A stretch of DNA of 64,000 nucleotides from Pseudomonas grimontii (GCF_007858185.1 NZ_VFES01000013.1:6-64005); one strand, 5' to 3'. Positions 53,966 to 63,387 are shown, counted from the stretch's first letter. Program-made: numbers and translations. Notes: generated by a model from the letters alone, not told the origin.

Positions 53966-54905
53966 CTATTCAAGGAGAGCAAGAAGTTCACAGCAGTCAT
54001 CTTCATCCTGCAGGTCTTGCGCATATGCTTGTACCATGCGCAGTTGATCAAGTGATCTCGGACGAAGCGCCACGTGGTTACACTCCTGAAACTTTTGCCA
54101 GATCGATGGCCAGTCCATCGGTGCGGTGGGACTTCCTGGTACATCCACACCAGTTCTGGAAAAAACTCGTCCGTCAAAGATTGTAATCTTTACGTGGCCC
54201 GCAGGCATTTCAACCTTCCAGTCGAGTGAAGGGTCTGGTACCGGTACGATCCTCTTGGCAAGCGCTAGTACCTCGGTATTTCCAAGCTCATCTGAAGTGA
54301 AATCCGTCAGGCTCAAACCGCGCTTTACCACCGCGACCGCGACAAGAAAAGGAAGGCTAAATTTAGCGTCTACAAGCGTTGCAGGCTCCCGCCGTGCAGA
54401 CAGTGGTTCGCACATTAATTGATGGTAATCACCAACGTGTACTCTGATCTCCTGGATGTCATCGGGCTTCAAATCATTTTCTACAATCACCAAACCAATA
54501 GTCGCGTGTAGGTGACTGTGTGATGTCCCTACCGCAGGCCAACGCTTAAATAGTGTTCGATCACCGATGTAGTCTTGTCCCAGTCGCAGCAAAATTGCAT
54601 CTCGGTCGTATTGGCCTCCAAAATACATCTGGAAGAGCCCGTGGGGACCTTCAAAGACTTTTGGAACGCCGGTCACGCCCTTGTCTGCGAGCAACGTTGC
54701 CAAAACAGCTCCTTTGGCCGAAAACCCCGCATACATGGCGCGTAGGTCGCTGCCCACGGAATTGATCACCTCCATTGTGCCGCTGCACTGCATCAGAGCG
54801 ATGCCCAGCGCATGCTCTGTTTTCTCACGACCCCCAACCTCCAGTTTGTTGGCAACCCCGGTGGTGTGAGAGATGTTAAGGATGCGTGGGTTGCGGGCTC
54901 AAAGT
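53966..54905 (-). pseudogene. MmgE/PrpD-family protein, N-terminally truncated
   Basis: A continuous minus-strand frame of about 310 codons carries the second half of an MmgE/PrpD protein: HALGIALMQCSGTMEVINSVGSD, KGAVLATLLADKGVTGVPKVFEG, TSHSHLHATIGLVI, DAKFSLPFLVAVAV. Relatives include 2-methylcitrate dehydratase and cis-aconitate decarboxylase. About 130 N-terminal residues are missing and no start signal is seen at 54905, where sequence similarity stops. ATG 54793 is internal. Confidence 0.7.
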
Positions 54906-54950
54906 TCGAGATCAGCCTTTAATTAAAACTTGATTTATTACGAGATAACC

Positions 54951-54981
54951 AGTTCAACCAGCGCAACGCGCTGGTTGAACT
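54951..54981. terminator. strong hairpin, possible terminator or insertion scar
   Basis: Perfect 13-bp stem AGTTCAACCAGCG/CGCTGGTTGAACT with a 5-base loop, between the MmgE/PrpD relic and the tartrate dehydratase genes. No run of T follows, so terminator function is uncertain. Confidence 0.5.
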
Positions 54982-55054
54982 TCCTATCAAACAGCCCAAG
55001 ATAGCTAAAAGACTTCAATAGGCCTATCAGCCGTACAAATTAATAAGCCTTGCG

Positions 55055-55976
55055 ATGCAAATGAGGAAGATAGAAGTGGATAAAGAATTAGCCGTTCAAT
55101 CGCTGACCGACGTCATGGCCAAGTTCACGGCCTACATTGGTAAGCGCTTGCCGACCGACGTTAAAAAGAAGACTGCCCAACTACGCGCAGCGAAAACCAA
55201 TCCGTTAGCCATCGCCATCTACGACTCGAAGGCAGAGAACCAAGACTATGCCGACAAGCTCGACCGACCGAGCTGCCAGGACACAGGGGTCATTTAGTAT
55301 TTCATCGCTGCAGGCGCAAGTTCCCACTGCTTGGGGAGCTGGAAAGCATCCTAGAAAACGCAACCCTGGAAGCAACCATCAAAGGCCCACTGCGTCACAA
55401 CGCCGTGGAGACGTTTGTCGAGAAGAACACCAGTACCAATACCGGCTCCAAGATCCCATGGATTGATTGGGAAATTATCCCGGATGCCGATTACGCGATG
55501 ATTGATTTCTAGATGGCCGGCGGTGGGTGCACGCTACCGGGCTCCGCCAAGGTATTAATGCCAGGCCAAGGCTACAAAGGTGTGACGGAATTCGTTTTCG
55601 ATGTCATTACCTCTCACGGCGTGAACGCCTGCCCGCCCCTGCTGGTCGGCGTCGGCGTCTCCACCTCCGTGGAAACCGCTGCTCGTTTATCCAAGCGGGT
55701 GATCCTCCGGCCGGTGGACTCCAGTCACCCCAACGAAAATGCCGCTTTGATGGAAAGGCTGCTTGAAGAGGGCCTTAATGAGGTCGGTATTGGCCCACAG
55801 TGGGCCTGACCGGTAATAGCAGCGTGATGGGTGTGAACATCGAGTCTTCAGCCCGACACCCATCAACCATCGGCGTGGCGGTATCCACCGGCTGCTGGGC
55901 ACACCGCCGCGGCAAAATTCGTATCAATGCCGACCTGTCCTACGACATCCTCTCCCATGAAGGAGTAGTACTGTGA
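55055..55976 (+). pseudogene. ttdA: L(+)-tartrate/fumarate dehydratase alpha subunit, multiply disrupted
   Basis: The pieces line up with a class I fumarase-type alpha subunit (LTDVMAKFTAYIGKRLP; DRPSCQDTGVI; MAGGGCTLPGSAKVLMPGQG; GVNACPPLLVGVGVSTSVET; NSSVMGVNIESSARHPSTIG). Visible breaks: CAG to TAG after DTGVI near 55297; a missing base near 55318; TAC to TAG before MAGGG near 55511; an extra base near 55803. Intact enzymes bind a [4Fe-4S] cluster; the first cluster Cys is in SCQDTG. With two stops and two frameshifts it cannot make a full subunit. Confidence 0.85.
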
Positions 55977-56518
55977 TTAAAGCTCTCAACACTCCTATCA
56001 AGGATGAAGATCTCGTAGAGCTTAATGTCGGCGACGTGGTTTACCTGACTCGTCAATTGGTCACCTGCCGTGACGTGGCTCATCGCCGACTCATCGTGCG
56101 CAAAAAAGACGATGGCAGTTTCGAGATGGTGTCCATCGGGCCGACTACCAGTTTGCGAATGGAAAAATTCGAGAAGCAATTCATTGAGGAAACCGGCGTC
56201 AAGATGATTATTGGCAAAGGCGGCATGGGCCCCGAAACCACCGCAGGTTGCCTGGAGAACAAGGCAGTACATGCGTTATTCCCCGGCGGTTGCGCGGTAC
56301 TTGCGGCCACTAAGGTCAAGGAAATCGAACGGGCTGAGTGGCAAGACCTCGGCATGCCAGAAACCCTTTGGGTTAACCGGGTCCGTGAATTCGGCCCGCT
56401 GATCATCTCCATCGACACCAAAGGCAATAACCTTTTCGAGCAGAACAAGGCACGCTTTAACGAACGCAAAGGTGCAATCATCGAGAAAATCAACAGCCAG
56501 GTGCGTTTCATCAAGTGA
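55973..56518 (+). CDS. ttdB: L(+)-tartrate/fumarate dehydratase beta subunit, probably internally deleted
   Basis: 181 residues from GTG 55973 (GAAGGAG upstream), overlapping the ttdA end. Family text: LVTCRDVAHRRLI, MVSIGPTTSLRMEKFE, IGKGGMGPETTAGCL, FPGGCAVLAATKVKEIE, EFGPLIISIDTKGNNL. Compared with what I remember of TtdB (about 200 residues), some 20 residues are missing between HRRLI and VRKKDDG. The frame is open, but the partner alpha gene is broken, so it is probably not functional. Confidence 0.75.
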   Translation: MIKALNTPIKDEDLVELNVGDVVYLTRQLVTCRDVAHRRLIVRKKDDGSFEMVSIGPTTSLRMEKFEKQFIEETGVKMIIGKGGMGPETTAGCLENKAVHALFPGGCAVLAATKVKEIERAEWQDLGMPETLWVNRVREFGPLIISIDTKGNNLFEQNKARFNERKGAIIEKINSQVRFIK

Positions 56519-56588
56519 CTTGGTGGATCGGCCGCGACCCAACACCGTGGCGGCCGTTCTTTCATGACAAGGCACTTTGGGGTCAAGA

Positions 56589-56728
56589 ATGAACAATGCT
56601 CAAGACTTGTTTTTTTTCATCTATTAGCCAAACAGGGTAGCCTTGTCGCGACTGCCAGAGAGCTGGGCATTACCCCACCGGCGATCAGCAAAAGGCTTTC
56701 GGCGCTGGATAAAGCCTTACCCAAAGGT
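56589..56728 (+). pseudogene. LysR regulator, N-terminal fragment
   Basis: MNNAQDLFFF then, one frame over, HLLAKQGSLVATARELGITP and PAISKRLSALDK form the first 45 residues of a LysR helix-turn-helix. The frame breaks in the run of T at 56609-56616 and the gene is cut by the IS1182-type sequence. Probably the former regulator of the tartrate dehydratase genes. Confidence 0.7.
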
Positions 56729-57235
56729 ACCGGGCGCCCCTCTTACGATCCTGCCGACCAGCTCAAACTGTTCCTCTACGGCTATTTCCAAAGGATTCGC
56801 TCATCCCGGCGGCTCGAAGCCGAGTGCCAGCGCAGCATCGAAGTGATGTGGTTGATCAACCGGCTCAAACCCGACTTCAAGACCATCGCCGACTTTCCCA
56901 AAAACAACAAAGCAGCCTTTATCGCGACCTGTCGTGCCCTCGTCCAGTTTTGCGGCATGGTGGGTCTCATCGCAGGCGAGCTGGTGGCCATCGATGGCAG
57001 CAAAGTTCAGGCGGTTGCTTCCTCGCGGCGTCATATGAATTTGAAGCGGCTCAAGCACCAGGAGCAGAAGCTGGATAAACGCATCGCTCAATACCTGGCT
57101 GAGCTGGATGAAGCGGATAAAACCGAAGCCGATGAGGTGGTTGACCGCAGTGCGGTCTAGACGGCTTTGGCGCAACTTGAAGTCAGGCACTCCAATAACC
57201 TGACGTGCCAGGCACTGATGAAATCAATGGAATGA
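56729..57235 (+). mobile_element. IS1182-family transposase fragment
   Basis: Frame text GTGRPSYDPADQLKLFLYGY, RIRSSRRLEAECQRSIEVMWL, LKPDFKTIADFPKNNKAAF and ELVAIDGSKVQAVASSRRHMN is the N-terminal part of an IS1182-type DDE transposase. An in-frame TAG at 57158 interrupts it, and the frame ends at 57235 where an AraC gene relic begins. The C-terminal half, and probably both inverted repeats, are lost. Confidence 0.8.
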
Positions 57236-57287
57236 CCTGGGCGGGCGCTTCCTGCGGCGATGTGGCGATCTCGTATTGAGTTGTCAT
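57228..57287 (-). pseudogene. AraC regulator, first 20 codons only
   Basis: MTTQYEIATSPQEAPAQVI on the minus strand parallels MPPHETPTSPQEALVQVI, the start of the AraC protein at 50589-51497, and lies in the matching position divergent from the alcohol dehydrogenase gene. The rest was removed at the junction with the IS1182 fragment. Confidence 0.65.
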
Positions 57288-57455
57288 GTTCATCTCGTAC
57301 CTCTTCGTTGAACTCTAACCCACTCGCACGTAACCGTTTTGCAAAAGAACGCAGACTCATAGGATCAGGCAAGTAATTCAGTGAAATGCACTGTAGAGAG
57401 TCTGCTCAAAGGGGGGAAAATGCTTACTCGACACACCATCGAGGAGGATTCTCCC

Positions 57456-58505
57456 ATGCTTATACATGCCTATGGTGCTTACGCGGGCGACAAACCCCTT
57501 GAGCCTTTGCAGATCAGTCGCCGTTCCCCCGCCACCCATGACGTTCAGATCGACATCGCCTTCTGCGGTATCTGCCATTCGGACTTGCATCAGGTGCGTG
57601 CCGAATGGGCAGGCACGCAGTTCCCCTGCGTACCGGGACACGAAATTGTCGGCCGCGTATCGGCGGTCGGCGCCCATGTAGCGGAATTCAAAGTCGGCGA
57701 TCTGGTCGGTGTCGGTTGCATCGTCGACAGCTGTAAACACTGTGACGACTGTGAATCCGGCCTGGAAAACTACTGCGATGGCATGATCGGCACCTACAAC
57801 TTTCCGACGTCAGACGCGCCCGGCTGGACGCTGGGCGGCTACTCGCAAAACATTGTGGTGCATGAGCGTTATGTCCTGCGCATCAGTCACCCGGAGGAGC
57901 AATTGGCCGCCGTCGCGCCGCTGCTGTGCGCGGGCATCACCACGTATTCTCCGCTGCGTCACTGGAACGCCGGGCCGGGTAAGAAAATAGGTGTGGTCGG
58001 CATCGGTGGGCTGGGCCACATGGGTATCAAACTGGCCCATGCGATGGGCGCCCACGTTGTGGCGTTCACCACGTCCGAATCCAAGCGCGAAGCGGCGAAG
58101 GAGTTGGGCGCTGACGAAGTTGTGGTATCGCGCAACGCTGAGGAGATGGCCGCGCATACCAAGACCTTCGACTTCATCCTCAACACCGTCGCAGCGCCCC
58201 ACGATCTGGATGCTTTCCTGGTGTTGCTCAAGCGCGATGGTGCGTTGACCCTCGTCGGCGCACCGGCATCGCCGCATCCATCACCCAATGTGTTCAACCT
58301 GATCATGAAGCGCCGAACGATCGCCGGCTCGATGATCGGCGGCATCCCTGAAACGCAGGAGATGCTGGATTTCTGCGCCGAACACGGCATCGTCGCCGAC
58401 ATCGAACTGGTCCGAGCCAATCAGATCAATGACGCCTACGAACGGATGCTCAAGGGTGACGTGAAGTATCGCTTCGTGATCGACAACGCCACATTGGTTG
58501 GCTAG
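57456..58505 (+). CDS. NAD(P)-dependent zinc alcohol dehydrogenase (YahK/CAD type)
   Basis: 349 residues from ATG 57456 (GAGGAGG 8 bases upstream; the frame is open earlier). Catalytic zinc: CGICHSDLHQ and GHEIVGRVSAVGA; structural zinc: CKHCDDCESGLENYC; cofactor motif GVVGIGGLGHMGIKLAHAMGAHV with TSESKREAA, suggesting NADPH. This group reduces a broad range of aldehydes. Its divergent AraC regulator has been lost (relic at 57228); an intact AraC of the same type stands beside the truncated copy at 51660. Confidence 0.9.
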   Translation: MLIHAYGAYAGDKPLEPLQISRRSPATHDVQIDIAFCGICHSDLHQVRAEWAGTQFPCVPGHEIVGRVSAVGAHVAEFKVGDLVGVGCIVDSCKHCDDCESGLENYCDGMIGTYNFPTSDAPGWTLGGYSQNIVVHERYVLRISHPEEQLAAVAPLLCAGITTYSPLRHWNAGPGKKIGVVGIGGLGHMGIKLAHAMGAHVVAFTTSESKREAAKELGADEVVVSRNAEEMAAHTKTFDFILNTVAAPHDLDAFLVLLKRDGALTLVGAPASPHPSPNVFNLIMKRRTIAGSMIGGIPETQEMLDFCAEHGIVADIELVRANQINDAYERMLKGDVKYRFVIDNATLVG

Positions 58506-58550
58506 TCGAAAGACTCCAGCCGGTAACGACTCAACCGAAAGGATGATCCA

Positions 58551-59573
58551 GTGAAAGGTATTTTTCTCGCCCTCGGGCTACTTGTTACCTCTTTTTCTTC
58601 GATGGGAGCCGATATGTCAAACGGTGCAGACAACTTCTACAAAAGTGACAAAGTGACGGTGGAAAAGGTCACCTTCAAAAATCAATACGGAATGAAAGTC
58701 GCGGGCAACCTGTTCACGCCGACAGACCTCGATCCGAAAACGAAAAACGCAGCCATTGTCGTTGGACACCCCATGGGCGCCGTAAAGGAGCAGAGTGCAA
58801 ACCTCTACGCCACCAAAATGGCTGAACAAGGATTTGTCACGTTGTCGCTGGACTTGTCCTTCTGGGGCGCCAGCGAAGGCACACCTCGCCAAGCAGTCTC
58901 GCCTGATATCTATGCCGAAGACTTTAGTGCCGCCGTGGACTTTCTCGGCACTCAACCCATTGTTGATCGCGAGCGTATTGGCGTCATTGGCATCTGTGGC
59001 AGCGGCAGCTTCGCTATCAGCGCGGCCAAAATTGATCCGCGCCTCAAGGCGATCGCCACCGTCAGCATGTACGACATGGGCGCAGCCAATCGTAACGGCC
59101 TCAAGCATGGCGTAACGGCGGAACAACGTCAGCAGATCATTCGCGAGGCGGCGCAGCAGCGCGACGCCGAATCCTGGGGTGGCGAAGTCCGCTATACCAG
59201 CGGCTCACCACTGAAATTGACTGGCAACGCCGTGGGTGACGAGTTCTACGATTTCTACCGCACGCCGCGTGGCGAGGTTACGCCTGCCGGAGCATCGGCG
59301 CTGACCACCACCATGCCGACGCTGACCAGCAATGTGAAATTCATGAACTTCTATCCGTTTAACGACATAGAGACGATCTCCCCTCGTCCACTGCTATTCA
59401 TTACTGGCGCCCATGCCCACTCACGGGAATTCAGCGAGGATGCGTACAAACGCGCTGCTGAGCCTAAAGAGCTGCTCATCATTCCCGATGCCGGGCATGT
59501 GGATCTCTACGACCGGGTCAACCTCATTCCATTCGCCAAGTTAACCTCGTTCTTCAAAAGCAACCTGAAGTAG
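58551..59573 (+). CDS. secreted alpha/beta hydrolase (YcjY/dienelactone-hydrolase-like)
   Basis: 340 residues from GTG 58551 with AAAGGATG upstream. Signal peptide 1-20 (LALGLLVTSFSSMGA). Alpha/beta-hydrolase fold: AAIVVGHPMGAVKEQSANLY, LDLSFWGASEGTPRQAVSPDIY, nucleophile elbow IGICGSGSFA with Cys instead of Ser, and the acid/base end DAGHVDLYD. Periplasmic. 45 bases after the alcohol dehydrogenase gene, probably one operon. Substrate unknown. Confidence 0.82.
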   Translation: MKGIFLALGLLVTSFSSMGADMSNGADNFYKSDKVTVEKVTFKNQYGMKVAGNLFTPTDLDPKTKNAAIVVGHPMGAVKEQSANLYATKMAEQGFVTLSLDLSFWGASEGTPRQAVSPDIYAEDFSAAVDFLGTQPIVDRERIGVIGICGSGSFAISAAKIDPRLKAIATVSMYDMGAANRNGLKHGVTAEQRQQIIREAAQQRDAESWGGEVRYTSGSPLKLTGNAVGDEFYDFYRTPRGEVTPAGASALTTTMPTLTSNVKFMNFYPFNDIETISPRPLLFITGAHAHSREFSEDAYKRAAEPKELLIIPDAGHVDLYDRVNLIPFAKLTSFFKSNLK

Positions 59574-59661
59574 CCTGATCGGCGTCCTGCTCGGGCACCG
59601 GCTCTCTCTCGCGGTCTCGTTCACGGGGCCACGACGCTTCGCGCATTACAGGATTCAATCA

Positions 59662-60867
59662 ATGACCAAACACTCTCCCGCCCCCCCGAAAGCTGAACAA
59701 TCGTGGGGCGCCGTATTCGCCATGTCGCTTGCAGCCTTCGTGCTGGTGGCATCGGAATTCATGCCCGTCAGCCTGCTGACGCCGATTGCCGCCGACTTGC
59801 ATATCACCGAGGGGCAAGCAGGCCAGGGTATTTCTGTCTCTGGACTGTTTGCACTGTTCGCCAGCCTTCTGATCGCTTCGGTGGCGGCGCGGGTCGACCG
59901 CAAACCTCTGCTGTTGTCACTGACTGTGCTGATGATCATTTCGGGAACAGTGGTCGCTTTCGCGCCGAATTACTGGGTATTCATGATCGGTCGCGCGTTG
60001 ATCGGGGTAGCGATAGGCGGCTTCTGGTCGCTGTCTGCCGCAACCGCCATGCGCCTGGTGCCTGAAGACCAGATCACTCGCGCCATGGCAATCGTCAACG
60101 GCGGCAACGCTTTGGCAACAGTGATTGCAGCGCCGCTGGGCAGTTTCCTTGGCGCGTTGATCGGCTGGCGCGGTGCATTTTTGTGCGTTATCCCGGTAGC
60201 GGTGATCGCCTCTGCCTGGCTTCTGTTTAGCCTTCCGGCGATGAAGTCACAAAGTGGTTCGGGCACTGGGAATGTCTTCAAGTTGATGAAAAGCCCACCG
60301 GTCGCGTTAGGCATGGTGGCGGTCAGTGTCTTTTTCATGGGGCAGTTTATGCTGTTTACCTACCTGCGCCCGTTCCTTGAAACGGTCACGCACGTCAGTG
60401 TTTCCACGCTATCGCTGATGTTGCTCGTCTTGGGTCTGGCTGGGCTCGCGGGAACCTTCCTGATTGAAGCCTTCTTGAAAAATGGCCTGCATCGCACCCT
60501 CATCGTCATTCCGATATTGATGGCGGTGATCGCACTGGCGCTCGTTTCATTCGGCAGTTCGGCGGCCACCACCACTGTCTTGTTGGGTCTCTGGGGACTG
60601 GTTGCAACGGCAGCTCCAGTGGGATGGTGGACATGGCTGGCCAGAACATTGCCAGAGGCTGCTGAAGCGGGAGGCGGCTTAATGGTGGCGATCATTCAAC
60701 TGGCCATTGCCTCGGGTGCAACCGTTGGCGGGCTGGTGTTTGACTTGAGCGGCTATCGCGCAACCTTCGAGTTGAGCGCCGCATTGCTGGGCGTGGCGGC
60801 TGTGCTTGCCTTCCTGGCTGCACGCTCTGCCACGCGGGAGCCGGTTGCATCGGTGAACATCGCATAA
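59662..60867 (+). CDS. MFS transporter, DHA1 family (AraJ/YdhP-like)
   Basis: 401 residues with twelve membrane segments: FAMSLAAFVLVASEFMPVSLL at the start, the motif A region RVDRKPLLLSL, and RALIGVAIGGFWSLSAATAMR. Inner-membrane proton-driven exporter of drugs or sugars. Same strand as the hydrolase gene, 88 bases apart. Followed by a long hairpin terminator. Confidence 0.87.
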   Translation: MTKHSPAPPKAEQSWGAVFAMSLAAFVLVASEFMPVSLLTPIAADLHITEGQAGQGISVSGLFALFASLLIASVAARVDRKPLLLSLTVLMIISGTVVAFAPNYWVFMIGRALIGVAIGGFWSLSAATAMRLVPEDQITRAMAIVNGGNALATVIAAPLGSFLGALIGWRGAFLCVIPVAVIASAWLLFSLPAMKSQSGSGTGNVFKLMKSPPVALGMVAVSVFFMGQFMLFTYLRPFLETVTHVSVSTLSLMLLVLGLAGLAGTFLIEAFLKNGLHRTLIVIPILMAVIALALVSFGSSAATTTVLLGLWGLVATAAPVGWWTWLARTLPEAAEAGGGLMVAIIQLAIASGATVGGLVFDLSGYRATFELSAALLGVAAVLAFLAARSATREPVASVNIA

Positions 60868-60868
60868 A

Positions 60869-60904
60869 GAACCACAAGACACGCCAAGGCGTTTCTTGTG
60901 GTTC
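60869..60904. terminator. bidirectional hairpin terminator
   Basis: GAACCACAAGACACGCC pairs with GGCGTTTCTTGTGGTTC around two bases, with one mismatch, between convergent MFS and SDR genes. Few T residues follow on either side. Confidence 0.65.
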
Positions 60905-60939
60905 CGGTGGAGCAATCGTTCACAGGCTGGACGGTAAAA

Positions 60940-61683
60940 TCAGCGTGCGCTGTCGATGATTTGGCCGCCGTCCGGTGTCAGGCTGTATCCCGTCAAGAAC
61001 TGCGCATCCTTGCTGGCGAGAAACAACACCACCGGCGCAATATCCTCTTCCGGTGATCCATAACGACCAAGCACGTTAGTGGGGGCAGGTACATCGACCG
61101 CGGTTCCCCACGTGTCAGCGACCGGCATGACATTGTTGACCGTGATCTTGTCAGCGCCCCATTCCCTGGCCGCAGAGCGAGTCAAGGCACGTACGGCTTC
61201 CTTTGCCATGTTGTAAGGCGCATAGCCCTGCATGCCAATGACACCGGCCAGGGACGCGAAATTAATAACCCGGCCCTCACCGCTGGCTTTGAGATGGGGA
61301 TAGCACGCCTGCATCGTTCGCAGATAAGCAATCGGGCCCATTTCGAAATTACGCTGCAACTGCTCGGCTGATAGCTCAATCACCGATGAAAAAACCACAG
61401 AAGGATCGAAAGCATTGTTAACCAGAATGTCGATTCGTCCATAGGCAGCCATCACCTTGTCGACAGTGGCAGTAATTTGAACGGGATCAGCGATATCGCA
61501 AACGATTCCGAGGGCGATGCCGCCAGCGGCCTGGATCTCGGCAACCACCTGATCAACATTTTCAGCCGTGCGCGAAACGACCGCGACTTTCGCGCCCTGC
61601 ACCGCGAAAATCTTTGCGGTGGCTCGGCCGATACCCCGACCGGCGCCGGTGACAATGGCCACTTTTCCACTGAGTCGAGTCAT
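60940..61683 (-). CDS. short-chain dehydrogenase/reductase
   Basis: 247 residues from ATG 61683 (GGGGAA upstream); the ATG at 61695 lacks a ribosome site. Cofactor motif VTGAGRGIGRATA, NNAF, catalytic Ser in INFASLAGV and Tyr/Lys in YAPYNMAKEA; C-terminal LTGYSLTPDGGQI. NAD(P)-dependent oxidoreductase of unknown substrate. Operon with the DoxX-like gene upstream. A relic of the same gene is at 18880-19021. Confidence 0.87.
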   Translation of the reverse strand: MTRLSGKVAIVTGAGRGIGRATAKIFAVQGAKVAVVSRTAENVDQVVAEIQAAGGIALGIVCDIADPVQITATVDKVMAAYGRIDILVNNAFDPSVVFSSVIELSAEQLQRNFEMGPIAYLRTMQACYPHLKASGEGRVINFASLAGVIGMQGYAPYNMAKEAVRALTRSAAREWGADKITVNNVMPVADTWGTAVDVPAPTNVLGRYGSPEEDIAPVVLFLASKDAQFLTGYSLTPDGGQIIDSAR

Positions 61684-61694
61684 AGCATTCCCCA

Positions 61695-62102
61695 TTATTC
61701 AAGAGTCGTTTGGATGATCGCCGCCGGTGCGTAAGGCGACGGAAATTCGCGAACGGCGTTTTGTGTCACGAAGGAGGCGGCCAGGAGAATGAGCCCCACG
61801 GCTGCCGGGATAGCACCTTTGGGCTTGTGAACACCCAGGTGCGCTGAAGCTGAAAGCAGCAGGTGATAAAACATACCGGCATAAGCGAGTTCACTGAGCG
61901 CCACATTGTAGCGCCACAAAATCGCAGCAGGACCCAGTACCTTGACCACGATCATCAAAGGCACCAGGTGGGAGGCTGAATAGCCCAACTCCGCTTGTGC
62001 GTTTCGAACATAGTCTCCTTTGGCGATGTACATCGCGGCAGAGGCGAAATAGAGCAACGAAAGCAGCGCCGTGCTAATCCAGTAAATATAATTTACGATC
62101 AT
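61695..62102 (-). CDS. DoxX-like membrane protein
   Basis: 135 residues with four hydrophobic helices (YIYWISTALLSLLYFASAAMY, VPLMIVVKVLGPAAIL, LAYAGMFYHLLLSASAHLG, AAVGLILLAASFVTQ). DoxX-like family of small inner-membrane proteins, often beside oxidoreductases and HxlR regulators, as here. Divergent from the HxlR gene, with a 44-base gap. Confidence 0.8.
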   Translation of the reverse strand: MIVNYIYWISTALLSLLYFASAAMYIAKGDYVRNAQAELGYSASHLVPLMIVVKVLGPAAILWRYNVALSELAYAGMFYHLLLSASAHLGVHKPKGAIPAAVGLILLAASFVTQNAVREFPSPYAPAAIIQTTLE

Positions 62103-62146
62103 GTGGTTTTCCTAAGCAGGTATTGTTACGTCGACTTAGGGCAAAG

Positions 62147-62599
62147 ATGTCGCCTAACATAAAAATCCACAAGCAGGATGAAAAAGTGGTGCTTAGTATG
62201 GAAAACCAGACTAATGATGACGCTCAGATCAACATGCACGAGGAAATGCGCCGCGCATTTTCGCTGCTTTCAGGCAAGTGGAAGCTGGAAATCATGTGGC
62301 TGCTGAATCAGCGCATCTATCGTTTTGGGGAACTGCGCAAGGCGATTAGCGGTATCACGCAACACATGCTGACGGCGCAACTCCGAGAGCTTGAAAACGA
62401 TGGCCTGATCTCGCGAACAGTCTTCGCGGAAGTACCACCGCGCGTCGAATATGAGATGACCGCAAAAGCACGCGCACTCGGGCCGACGATGGCGGCACTC
62501 GCCACCTGGTGGAGCGAGTACGGGAAAAGCGTCCCCGTGAAACCAAATCCACGTGGCCGAAAAGCTAACAGCACCCGCAAAGGTGATGGTGCGGTTTAA
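62147..62599 (+). CDS. HxlR-family winged-helix regulator
   Basis: 150 residues from ATG 62147; TTG 62123 and ATG 62198 are alternatives. Typical core FSLLSGKWKLEIMWLLNQRIYRFGEL (two pieces), ISGITQHMLTAQLRELENDGLI and PPRVEYEMTAKARAL. The Cys that senses aldehydes or oxidants in several HxlR proteins (CP before the first helix) is absent here. Likely represses the divergent DoxX-like/SDR pair and itself. Confidence 0.85.
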   Translation: MSPNIKIHKQDEKVVLSMENQTNDDAQINMHEEMRRAFSLLSGKWKLEIMWLLNQRIYRFGELRKAISGITQHMLTAQLRELENDGLISRTVFAEVPPRVEYEMTAKARALGPTMAALATWWSEYGKSVPVKPNPRGRKANSTRKGDGAV

Positions 62600-62705
62600 A
62601 CCTGAGCGATTCACTGCAGCCGAGGTGATGTGCGACGTGCCTCCTGCGCCTTGAAAGCCAGCTGATTCAGAACCTCCGACACTTACTCCAAGGTCAGTTA
62701 GCTAT

Positions 62706-63326
62706 CTAGTCTATTTGCGTAATCGAATTCCAAGCAGCCTTCGCGAGAAAGTCCTGATACTGCTTCGGGCTTTTTTTGACCCTCCCGGAAAGCCAAGCAC
62801 GCGAATAGCTTTCTGTCGCTCCGATGATAAGTGACGGTAAGAGTTCTACAGGAAGATGACTGAACTGCTCCTTGCGGCCCTCGACACTCATCCAGTCCAG
62901 CAACTGCCTGTTGCGTTGTTTATTGCGTTCAAGCAATTCACCGTTGAAAGGCCCACTTGAGACGGCGTAGCGACTTTGGAAAATAAAGCGAGCCCAATCC
63001 GGTTGTTCATCGACCCATTCAGCGTAGCTATAGATCAGGGCCGCTACACCCGCTTGAGCCGTCTGTGCTTTCTGCAAATAGCTATCTCGGAGCGCTGCCT
63101 GATCTTCTAGCGCAGCGAAAAAAAGAGCGGCCACCAGTCCCTCTTTACTGCCGAAGTGATGATAGATAGCGCCTACGCTCGTTTCGCATTGAGCCCGAAT
63201 GGTTTCGATGTTTGTGGCTTCGATGCCTACCTCGTTAAAGCAGGCAAGTGCTCGGCGCAGGATAGTGCGCTTGAGCTCGCTACGCCTTCCCGGATAGATA
63301 CGCTCGATCAGATCAGTTGAATGCAT
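62706..63326 (-). CDS. TetR-family regulator
   Basis: 206 residues from ATG 63326 (TTG 63341 is possible; neither has a good ribosome site). Helix-turn-helix ILRRALACFNEVGIEATNIETI, CETSVGAIYHHFGSKEGLVAAL (read as two pieces), then a long helical ligand domain. Divergent from the DUF4442 gene; the palindromes at 63405-63441 between them are its likely operators. Confidence 0.86.
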   Translation of the reverse strand: MHSTDLIERIYPGRRSELKRTILRRALACFNEVGIEATNIETIRAQCETSVGAIYHHFGSKEGLVAALFFAALEDQAALRDSYLQKAQTAQAGVAALIYSYAEWVDEQPDWARFIFQSRYAVSSGPFNGELLERNKQRNRQLLDWMSVEGRKEQFSHLPVELLPSLIIGATESYSRAWLSGRVKKSPKQYQDFLAKAAWNSITQID

Positions 63327-63387
63327 GAGGGGAAACGCCAAATGAAGCGGAGTCTATAGGGTGAACGCACCGTAAAGAAAGCTTGGC

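Noticed and set aside
53542..54177. 211-codon minus frame spanning the MmgE/PrpD 3' end
   Set aside because: Most of it overlaps the MmgE/PrpD frame on the same strand in another phase; only the last 65 codons resemble a protein, and these are reported as a ketopantoate-reductase-like relic.
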